Source: Yamagishiella unicocca
Taxonomy: Eukaryota; Chlorophyta; Chlorophyceae; Chlamydomonadales; Volvocaceae
NCBI GenBank assembly: GCA_003116995.1
Contig: BDSL01000053.1
Coordinates: 372,001 to 436,000, forward strand
Direction of reading: 5' to 3'
DNA length: 64,000 bases
Shown here piece after piece: positions 46,691 to 54,453 of the stretch. How positions within the stretch are numbered: position 1 is the stretch's first letter; each line of letters opens with the position of its first letter. The notes beneath the pieces are model-generated. The model worked only from the letters and a program-made list of their open reading frames with translations, made no database searches and was not told the origin of the DNA. A program made the translations under genes and the position numbers.

Positions 46691-46930
46691 CCCAGGGGCC
46701 GAGCTCGAGCGGCGCACTACGCCCTGACCCAGTCTGCCGTTTTTGCGCGACTCAGGGTACACGGTCAGTAGAGGATGAATTACACGTCTTGCTTGAATGT
46801 CCAGCTTATGCAGAAATGAGGCTTGCGTCAGGAATAAATGCCGATTTAGGGATGAAGACGGTCATGACGAAATCGGTTACGGCGAATTTAGCAAGTTTAC
46901 TTTATCGAATCGCCACACATAGAAATGACA
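46690..46930 (+). pseudogene. LINE (non-LTR retrotransposon) 3' remnant with zf-RVT motif
   Basis: An open frame from about 46697 to the TGA at 46930 reads ...PDPVCRFCATQ..., then EDELHVLLECPAYAEMR. C-x2-C followed by an ED-x2-H-x4-C pattern is the zinc-binding motif found at the C-terminus of many LINE reverse transcriptases (zf-RVT). The RT domain itself is not seen upstream, so this is a 5'-truncated, dead copy. Confidence 0.6.
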
Positions 46931-47224
46931 CCTGAAAAGGTGTACACTACGGAAGCCTCTCCGTTGGCAGCATATATAGTTAATATTAATCGTTTTTCTC
47001 CCCCATATACTAATGCTTTAGAAGCGCCTCCTGACCGAACGGTTCGTGGGGATATGGACAGGACCTGGGAGGGCCCTACGTCTGTAACATGCTCATGTTC
47101 ATGCTCAATTGAAGAATTCGTATCCGTCATACTAAGGGATACCGTAAGCTTGGGGTGATTTCTGGTGTTCTGTGGGGACGTAAGGCGGGAACACGGCCAT
47201 AACCGGGTGGCCGGTCGAGTTGCT

Positions 47225-47453
47225 AACTGGCAGCCACCGCCGCCAGGAAGCGGCGACGATTAGTATTATTTGGCACCTGTGATGATTGCTTTACCCAAAC
47301 CTATAAATGTTGTAAAGAAACGAGTCGGTTTATACGTCCCGAAGATGCTCGTGCGCGTCGGGCCGTCGGCGCCTTAAATAACATCTACAATTCCACACCT
47401 GGAAATGCACTACGGTTTTGCGATTGTTTAGGGCCAGTTCACATGTGGTAATA
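47225..47453 (+). pseudogene. Cys-rich open frame cut by a TIR element
   Basis: A frame of about 75 codons begins after a possible acceptor (ggcag) and reads FGTCDDCFTQTYKCC ... ALRFCDC, i.e. a C-x2-C-x7-C-C and a later C-x-C arrangement. It runs into the left terminal repeat of the PIF/Harbinger-like element and stops shortly after. I do not recognise it; it may be a gene or transposon fragment disrupted by the insertion. Confidence 0.35.
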
Positions 47454-49055
47454 TTTGGCGAATTTGCGGTGCTCGTCCCAGCGAATTGGTGCGAATTGGT
47501 CCGAATTGGTCGCGAACCGAATGGGGGGCCCCCCCCCCCATTGGCAAAAATTGGGAAAATTGGCAAATTCGGCGTATTAGCCCACTTCGCAAATTGGCAT
47601 TAATTCAGACCCGACATTTACGCTGTTTCTAGTCATTTCCTCCTTAGGGATACCCTGCTTTATCACGGAGGCTTTGGCGCGAGCTTTGCCGCGAGCGTAC
47701 GCGAACGGTGTAGGATGTTGACTTTTTAAGGCCGAACTTGGTGATATCCTTGTTGTAGGAGGTCAGAAATATATGAAAGGCGTCCTTTGGCTGGTGCTCG
47801 CGGGCAGCGGTGCCACTGGAACGGAAGCATTGCCTGCATTGCCACAGCTTTGCCAAAACAAACGCTACCGCTGTGAAGGATGGCAACTCTTACCGTTAAT
47901 GAAGGGATTCAGAGGGATGGCGAAGTATTATCACCAGATAAGGGCAAACAGACAGCGGGAACGGAGGCTACGCAGGGGGAAAACCGTCTTTCCTTTCCAG
48001 CTGCCAACCAGACGCCATATCCCAGCCTTCGAGGGGTTATGAGGCATGCACCAAGTGGTTTATCTGTCAGTGGCGGCACCGGACCCAGTAGGGGGGAGGC
48101 GGACCCAGCAGTGGAGGGACTCTGCACATGGAAGCAAGGGTGGCGACAGCGGGAGTGGCGGACCTGGCAGTGGGGCCCTGTGGGGCACTGTACAAGGAAG
48201 CATGGGCGGCAGCGTACCCAGCAGTGGGGGCGGCGGACCTGGCAGAGGGGGCAGTGGTAATATATGGCGATACGGGTTTATCTCGACCATTGATACCAAC
48301 GCACCAATGACTGCAACAGCGCCAACATTAAGAGGATCCCGAGCTGTGGCCAGGCCACCGACCACAGGGGGCCAGAGAGGGGTTAAAAGAACCAGGGCAT
48401 TGAGAAATAGGCAGCAGGCTCCGCAGCCAGGTGCTGCTGGTTCTGCGTTCTTCAAGTCATGCCCGTCCACATGGGCAGCGGCGGCATGGGCAGCGGCGGC
48501 ATGGGCCTGCATGGGCAACCAGCGGCATGGGCCTGCATGGGCAGCCAGCGGCGGCACGGGCAGCACGGGCACCTGGCTAAGGCCCTTCCACAGCTCTGTG
48601 TTCGCCCACCCGTTGCCCACATCGCGCATGTGCTGTATGCACAGCACGAACTGCCCACGCAAAGCCTGCGCCGCTGCCGGTCTTTTGGCACGGTGCTGAC
48701 GACCCATGGGTTGCCACACAGCGCTAGCTCCGCGAGCATCCGGCCATTACATTTTATTTAGCCCATTACATTTAATAAAGATTCAATTTAATGGGCGCAA
48801 TTCTACTGGCGGCGGCGTCGAAAACTGGAGGATCAGCAGCCAAATGGCCGGTGACATCGTCCGCCGCCACATTTTTGCCCACGTATAGGAAAATGTTTGT
48901 TACGTTGTGTAGTGTAAAAAGCTATAAGAATAGAGTATATGTAGTTCACCAATTCGCAAACCGTGTTGATTTTGTGCAAAAATACGCATGTGAACACCAA
49001 TTCGGAAAAGCCCCCGAATTGTCGAGAACCCGAATTACCACATGTGAACTGGCCC
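47431..49055. mobile_element. PIF/Harbinger-like non-autonomous DNA transposon, 1625 bp
   Basis: The ends are 22-bp perfect terminal inverted repeats beginning GGGCCAGTTCACATGTGG. They are flanked on both sides by TTA (47428-47430 and 49056-49058), a 3-bp TWA target duplication typical of PIF/Harbinger and ISL2EU. Sub-terminal regions are rich in GAATTGG/CCAATTC words (47455-47600 and 48945-49020). The interior carries Gly/Ser-coding low-complexity sequence (48070-48260), an ATGGGC-rich repeat (48455-48560) and one minus-strand frame ending at 48060, but no DDE transposase is recognisable, so the copy is probably non-autonomous and may have captured host sequence. Confidence 0.8.
48455..48570 (+). 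repeat. Minisatellite (GGCAGCGGCGGCATGGGC-type) inside the TIR element
   Basis: Overlapping 15-27-bp units built from CAGCGGCGGCATGGGC and CCTGCATGGGCA, several imperfect copies, within the transposon interior. Confidence 0.75.
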
Positions 49056-49058
49056 TTA

Positions 49059-49775
49059 GCCCAATTTAAAATTCTTAAACTTCTTAAATAAAATCAAGTG
49101 GAAATATCACTACTCTTTACCATTACAACTTATCAATCAGGAACATTCTTCGATCAGGAAGTAGCAACGATGAAGGCGGTGTAAAGAGCTAACGCGGAGA
49201 AATATTCGCAGGAAAAGCGTGAGCTTCAGCAGACGAGGGCCCAAAAATGCTGGTCTAGCCTCCGATGTCCTCAGGTAGCAACGCTACCGCAGCTGATCGA
49301 GCCTGCGGGCATCCGCATGGAACTACCCGTGGCGTCCGCATGGAACTACAAACTGTCTTCGCGATTATTATATTGGTGGAGGATGACGGCAGCCCGGAGA
49401 TAGTAACCACCGTAGCCCCCATCATGTCAGCCGGCCATTGATGGTGTTGAGGACGTCATAGTGGACGTCGGTCACACGCTTCCGCTCGTACCCCATTTTC
49501 CCGCCTCCAATGCATGGCCTCCCAGGCAGTCTTGCACTATGAAAGGCGGAGGTCGACCATCTTTAACAGCCTCGTGGTAGGTTGTTTTGCCTACACGGGT
49601 TGGTTTCCTTTAACCTTGAACATGGTTAGAGGTTGTCACCACAAGAGGCCGACCGGATAACTCGCAAGGCACCTTATCGTGTATGTGGCCAGCTGGGACC
49701 CCCATGCGCTAGCGCTCTGCATACTGTTCGCACCGCATGAAGCCAACAGCAATGTGAACACCGCATGAGCCAACA
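49059..49775. other. No gene recognised
   Basis: Only short frames. A segment near 49577-49612 resembles the pyrimidine-rich TACACGGGTT..TTCCTT motif seen in several introns of this window. Confidence 0.45.
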
Positions 49776-50020
49776 TCACGTGTTAAGGGGTCAATATCAC
49801 GCCTTAAGGACCAACATTAAGGGCCAAAACCACGCATCAAGGGGTCATCATCATGCCTTCAGGGGCCAGTAGCCTTAAAGGGCCAACATCACGCTGTAAG
49901 GGGCCAGTAGCCTTAAAGGGGCCAACATCACTCCTAAAGGGCCAGCACCACGCATCAAGGGGTCGTCGTCATGCCTTAAGGGGCCAGTAGCCTTAAGGGG
50001 CCGAAATCATGCCTTAAGGG
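49776..50020 (+). repeat. Degenerate satellite, ~20-30-bp units (CCTTAAGGGGCCAACATCA)
   Basis: About ten imperfect units alternating TTAAGGGGCCA, ACATCACGC and CAGTAGCC. The block stops where the kinase-like fragment begins, so it may mark the recombination edge of the duplication. Confidence 0.85.
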
Positions 50021-50026
50021 TTCAAC

Positions 50027-50872
50027 AGCATCAGCTGCGCCCTAGCAGTTCCAGTGATAGGTATTAGGCTGGCGGTGTTGGCTAGATCCAGGAATGTGGT
50101 ACCATCAGGGCCCCCCGAATTGAAAGCTGTTCTGCTGAGAGTGTGATTGGGCCTGGTGATCTGCCAGGAGGATCTCTGGAGGGCCAGGAGGATCTCTGCC
50201 TGGTCGCTCATGGAGAGGATCACTGCCATCAGCTGAGACCCGCTGGACACCTTGTCGGCCATGCAGGGCAATCGGACACACACACCCGAGCACTTGAGTG
50301 TGATGTTGGTGATGGAGGCGGTGGGTGTGGTGAAGCGGTGCACAATCAGTGAGCAGGGTGTGATGATGAAGTTGGGGGATGGTGACAAGGCGCAGTGAAG
50401 CTCTGATGCGTGGCCAGGGTGGCGCAGCTCGGTGTGGAGATGACCAGGTTGGACAGCTGCAGCCGCGGAAGGACAGCACTCATATCACCCACCAGGCAGA
50501 AGGCGGACAGGGCCAAAAATGGTGCAGCTGGCAGCACCTGAGTCATGCGCCCGTGATCCGCAGATCGTGTATCACCACGAGGCCGTTGGGCGGCACCTCG
50601 AAGACGAGGGATAGTGAGGCCAGGTCGAGGGAAGGCGCTGCGACAGACTGCGCTCCTGTGTGTGCGATCTGATCACCGTTGACGTTTGGATCTAGTGTCG
50701 AATCGCTGCCAGATGGATAGGGTCCTACGGGCATCGACCGCACAGCTTGGAATTGTGCCTGCGCCTGCACCATGTCATCACAGCCCCAGCCATCGTCGTC
50801 ACCATCCCCAATATCCAGTCCACACAAAGTGTCGACTACATTCGGTCGCCGTGTTCCAATGCGGCCTGGCCA
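50027..50872 (-). pseudogene. Receptor-like kinase fragment C (part of exon 1 only)
   Basis: It is closely similar to 44263-45175 of kinase A (minus strand): shared words include LDLASLSLVFEVPPNGLVVI, MADKVSSGSQLM and FTTPTASITN. It lacks the signal peptide end, all later exons, TM and kinase domain, and is broken into several frames (for example, an indel near 50395 and a stop after the LRITGA stretch near 50543). This is a truncated third member of the duplicated family, abutting the left edge of copy B. Confidence 0.85.
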
Positions 50873-51359
50873 ACATTAGGTCAGACAGGGCAGCAGGGTG
50901 GGAGAAGCCGGAGCAGGTGCTTGGGGCAGGGGGTGCATGGGACCCAGATCTGTGGGCTGGTGGCTCACTGCCGGTTGGGGGCTCACTGCCGGCTGGTGGC
51001 TCACTGCCAGGTGGTGACTCACTGCTGCCGGGTAGTAGTTCACTGCTGGCTGGTGGCTTACTGTCGGCTGGTGGCTGACCCAGGTATCCCAAAGTGCGGC
51101 CCACAGTTGCACTGTATGTTACTTGCGGGGCAACAGTTGCTCTGCTCCATCGTGGGGCAACACTTGCGGGGCAACAGTTGCTCGGCTTCTGTAACCAGCC
51201 ACCTCGTGTGAGAGGATACATTGAGCACGGCCGGGAATGCCTAAAGTGGCATGCCATCGTGCTAAGGTGGTGTAGGCTTAGTGGGCCTGATGGCCCAATG
51301 TGCGCACCCTATCCCTTCAGCTCCGATTGTGAGCCAGCTACCACCAATTGCATGAGGCC
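50873..51359. repeat. Left edge of duplication copy B with minisatellite
   Basis: About 50895-51010 resembles 37730-37840 of copy A (GAAGCCGGAG and GCTTGGGGCAGGG words). Within it, 50945-51080 is a GGCTGGTGGCTCACTGCC minisatellite (18-24-bp units, about six copies), expanded compared with the two copies in A. No gene is seen. Confidence 0.65.
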
Positions 51360-51841
51360 TTAACTATGACAAAGTCATTGCTTTAGCAGCCACCGTTGCC
51401 ATAGGTGCAACCGCAGGAATTTCCGATAAGGGCGTATCCAAGCGACATACATACGCCGTGGGATCAGCACTGCGTCGGTATTGCATCTTTCCCATCAACT
51501 CCGCAGTAGAATGCAGCAGCTGCGCGACTGCCGCACCACATTTCCCCAAAAAACCAGCGTTCGGGTATAACAACGACCTTACATGCCGCAAATCGATGTA
51601 CACCGCACAGAGGGGTTCACTTCACATCCCCTCCACATTTGACCTACATCACCCACATCCCCTCTTGGAGAGGCGATACTATGCTAAGAGGTGTAGCATG
51701 GCCTCAACATGTCACCAGCCCGTATTCATAATGCAGCCACGTAGGATGACAAGCAATGACATAGGTACGTTTGTGCTGCACAACAGGACATTGGGCAGTC
51801 CTGGAGGTGGCCAGAACGGACTCCACATGTCCAAGCGTGCC
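51360..51841. repeat. Duplication copy B, 3' flank of kinase B (left of the retrotransposon)
   Basis: Similar to about 38230-38715 in copy A. It ends in GTGCC (51837-51841), the left target-site duplication of the chromovirus; the homology resumes at 59001. Confidence 0.8.
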
Positions 51842-52314
51842 TGTAGCAAGCTACATTTACCTTACACAAATACATATAATAATATGTAATACTAATTACG
51901 GCCTATTGCGTTTAGCGGACTTGCGGCCTATGCCACACACGAGTCTGACTGGCGTAATTGGCGTGACTAGCGTAACCGTCGAGGGGCCTCCGAAGGCGGG
52001 CCCTACGTGATGGCGTAACGCACAAGGACCCTCCTACGTCGGGCCCTACATGATCATGATCACGATGTCGTACGGACACTCCGGCAGGTGGACCGAGATA
52101 TAAGCCATCCAGGTGGGGTGTTACGGCCAGACACAACGTACCACGTTACTTAGTGTTCGGAGTTCAAGACTCCGCTGCCACCGTTCTTATCTATAGTATG
52201 CGATCGGTCTTCGCCGTCGTTCGGCACGGACCCTTCAGTTCGACCACTACGCTTCCGACCGCCGTCGGCAGGATTCCTACCGCCAAGGTAAGCTTCTGTC
52301 GCATGCTTACTACA
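51842..52314 (+). repeat. LTR copy 1 (outer 5' LTR), 473 bp
   Basis: Starts TGTAGCAAGC, ends GCTTACTACA. It is identical by reading to the other two LTRs. Contains a TATA-like GATATAAG (52096-52103) preceded by a TGATCATGATCA palindrome (52051-52062) and two CGGGCCCTAC copies. Confidence 0.95.
52096..52103 (+). promoter_or_regulatory. TATA-like element in the LTR
   Basis: GATATAAG about 210 bases before the LTR end is a plausible core promoter, placing the U3/R border near 52125-52135. The same site recurs in the other LTRs at 52582-52589 and 58782-58789. Confidence 0.45.
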
Positions 52315-52327
52315 ATTTGGTATCGAG
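52315..52327 (+). other. 13-bp primer-binding-region fragment between two LTRs
   Basis: ATTTGGTATCGAG lies between LTR copies 1 and 2 and is identical to the first 13 bases after LTR copy 2 (52801-52813). It shows that LTR plus the start of the primer-binding site has been duplicated as one 486-bp unit. Confidence 0.95.
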
Positions 52328-52800
52328 TGTAGCAAGCTACATTTACCTTACACAAATACATATAATAATATGTAATACTAATTACGGCCTATTGCGTTTA
52401 GCGGACTTGCGGCCTATGCCACACACGAGTCTGACTGGCGTAATTGGCGTGACTAGCGTAACCGTCGAGGGGCCTCCGAAGGCGGGCCCTACGTGATGGC
52501 GTAACGCACAAGGACCCTCCTACGTCGGGCCCTACATGATCATGATCACGATGTCGTACGGACACTCCGGCAGGTGGACCGAGATATAAGCCATCCAGGT
52601 GGGGTGTTACGGCCAGACACAACGTACCACGTTACTTAGTGTTCGGAGTTCAAGACTCCGCTGCCACCGTTCTTATCTATAGTATGCGATCGGTCTTCGC
52701 CGTCGTTCGGCACGGACCCTTCAGTTCGACCACTACGCTTCCGACCGCCGTCGGCAGGATTCCTACCGCCAAGGTAAGCTTCTGTCGCATGCTTACTACA
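52328..52800 (+). repeat. LTR copy 2 (inner 5' LTR), 473 bp
   Basis: Identical to copies 1 and 3. It is the LTR directly followed by the complete primer-binding site and gag leader. Confidence 0.95.
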
Positions 52801-52820
52801 ATTTGGTATCGAGGGTCAGG
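52801..52820 (+). promoter_or_regulatory. Primer-binding site region
   Basis: TGGTATCGAGGGTC begins three bases after the inner LTR. The TGG start and position fit a tRNA 3' end (CCA) primer. It differs after TGGTATC from the usual initiator-Met PBS (TGGTATCAGAGC), so another tRNA or a variant initiator tRNA is likely. Confidence 0.65.
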
Positions 52821-52866
52821 CTGTAGATCCTCTCCTTAAGGGCGCCGATAGGCTAACCCTGCCTCA

Positions 52867-54417
52867 ATGGCAACAAAGTTATCGACGGCAGATATGCTGC
52901 TGTTCAAACAGTTCATGCGCGCCAAGCGTCGCCTGGACAAACGTCGCGCTGAACGCGATGAAAATGTCGAAGAACAACAACAGGAGCAAGCAATAATTAA
53001 TTCTGCTCCTAATTTTCAAAACAATGCGCCCGCGCAGATGGACGCAGAAGGCGAAAAGGAACAGCCGCCCGCCCCCGCGACCCGGCTTCCCGCCAGGACG
53101 CAAGAGCAGGCAGCAGCTGCGGCGCAGGTCGAGGAGGCCATGCGCAACGCAACGCCGAACAAGGTCAAGGCTCTGGAGAACGATGTCGAGGGCCTGAAGA
53201 CGGCCATCGCCATGGTTCGCAGTGACCACGACGAGATGAGCAGCAAATTGGATATGATATTGCTGCAAATCGCCGCCCTGCAGGATGTAAGGGCCAACGA
53301 GGAGCGGGACGCTTCGCTTACGGCACTTATCAGCCAATGGGCCTCCTCCCTAGGCGACATGTTCGACGACGCACGGAGCCAGGAGCTGGTGCTGGAGAAG
53401 CTGCAGAAGAGCAACCTCTCTCCACAGCCAACTCTTTCCGACGTCAAGAGGTTGTGGCTAAGCGCTACCGAAGCCAGTTTGCCAGGGCCGAGCACGGCCG
53501 CGGCAAACGGCAGCGCGGTGCCCACACCTGTGAAGCTCGCCCGTCATAACGAGGTGAGCCAAAAGCGTATTCCTCACCCACCAAAGTTTTCGGGAAAGAG
53601 GGATGCCCACATTACGTGCACGCGGTCTTGGTTCGATTTGCTTATGCAGTACTTCGACTTGATGCGAATGGAACCCTTAGAGCACTTCATATATTGGCTC
53701 ACGGGCAAAGCACAAGTCTGGGCCACGGACATCTTCGGGATGCACAAAACGGGGACCAAACCGCTAACACGCGAAACTTTGCGTTCGGCGTTTCTCTTGC
53801 AATACGGGGACACGCAACGCAACACTTCTATGGCCGCACGCGATCGCTTGCATTCGCACGAGTACGATATGCGGGCGGACGAGCAAGTACCGGAGTACAC
53901 GCAGCGCTTTTACGATGTCACACGAGAAGCAAAAGACATGAGCGTAAGCGACCAAATTTCCTGGTACGTAAAAGGCTTAGTCCCAGCGTTGCGCGGCCGA
54001 TGTGCGACTGACGACGAGGGCAAAGACTGGCAGGACCTCGATAAGCTGATCCTGTACGCAGTCGGGCAGGAAGTGCGATGGAAAGCGGCAAAGGACAAGG
54101 CTCAACTAGCTGAGCTTAACGCCATCGCTCCATCAAAGCAACACTTCTCTTCAAAAAACAAACGCCCGCCCAACAATTCCCATGGCCGCTCCCAACAGGG
54201 CTGGCAAACCGCTGGCGCCAAGCGCTTCAAGTCGGACAACAAGTCAGGCGAGAAGAAGCCGCAGGATGAGCTCAACAGGTGCCGGATTTGCAAGGGCTTC
54301 AAAAAGTCCGAGCAATCCTGGTCGGATCACAAGCCCGATTGCTCCCGGAACCTGAAGAACAAGGCCAACAAGGACTTGGCGCGCGCGGCCCGCATGGAAT
54401 CTGAAATGCAGGAATAG
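52867..54417 (+). CDS. gag: Gag polyprotein of the chromovirus
   Basis: 516 residues, starting at the first ATG 66 bases after the inner LTR. Residues 1-50 are basic and Gln/Glu-rich; about 85-145 looks coiled-coil (EEAMRNATPNKVKALENDV region). The central part (about 235-430) matches the retrotransposon Gag family: SWFDLLMQYFDLM, FIYWLTGKAQVWATD, LRSAFLLQYGD and EYTQRFYDVTREA. The C-terminal nucleocapsid-like part is Lys-rich and carries C472-x2-C475-x12-H488-x3-C492, not the standard CX2CX4HX4C knuckle. It ends at UAG (54415-54417), after which the same frame stays open into pol. It should assemble the virus-like particle and bind genomic RNA. Confidence 0.95.
   Translation: MATKLSTADMLLFKQFMRAKRRLDKRRAERDENVEEQQQEQAIINSAPNFQNNAPAQMDAEGEKEQPPAPATRLPARTQEQAAAAAQVEEAMRNATPNKVKALENDVEGLKTAIAMVRSDHDEMSSKLDMILLQIAALQDVRANEERDASLTALISQWASSLGDMFDDARSQELVLEKLQKSNLSPQPTLSDVKRLWLSATEASLPGPSTAAANGSAVPTPVKLARHNEVSQKRIPHPPKFSGKRDAHITCTRSWFDLLMQYFDLMRMEPLEHFIYWLTGKAQVWATDIFGMHKTGTKPLTRETLRSAFLLQYGDTQRNTSMAARDRLHSHEYDMRADEQVPEYTQRFYDVTREAKDMSVSDQISWYVKGLVPALRGRCATDDEGKDWQDLDKLILYAVGQEVRWKAAKDKAQLAELNAIAPSKQHFSSKNKRPPNNSHGRSQQGWQTAGAKRFKSDNKSGEKKPQDELNRCRICKGFKKSEQSWSDHKPDCSRNLKNKANKDLARAARMESEMQE
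54415..54417 (+). promoter_or_regulatory. In-frame UAG between gag and pol (possible readthrough site)
   Basis: Gag ends GAA TAG GTC, and the very same frame is open on both sides: the codons from 54418 to 58494 contain no stop. The first in-frame ATG after it is only at 54529. This arrangement fits termination-codon readthrough producing a Gag-Pol fusion, with 36 bases between the stop and the upstream limit of the previously delimited pol frame. Confidence 0.65.
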
Positions 54418-54453
54418 GTCGTTGGCACGCGCAATGGGGCTAGCGAGCAACAG

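Noticed and set aside
48060..48719. 220-codon minus-strand frame in the TIR element as a transposase
   Set aside because: No DDE or helix-turn-helix motif; mostly low-complexity Pro/Leu/Met-Gly sequence.
51912..52136. Identical 74-codon minus-strand frame present three times
   Set aside because: The three copies are just the three LTRs; LTRs are non-coding and the frame has no motif.
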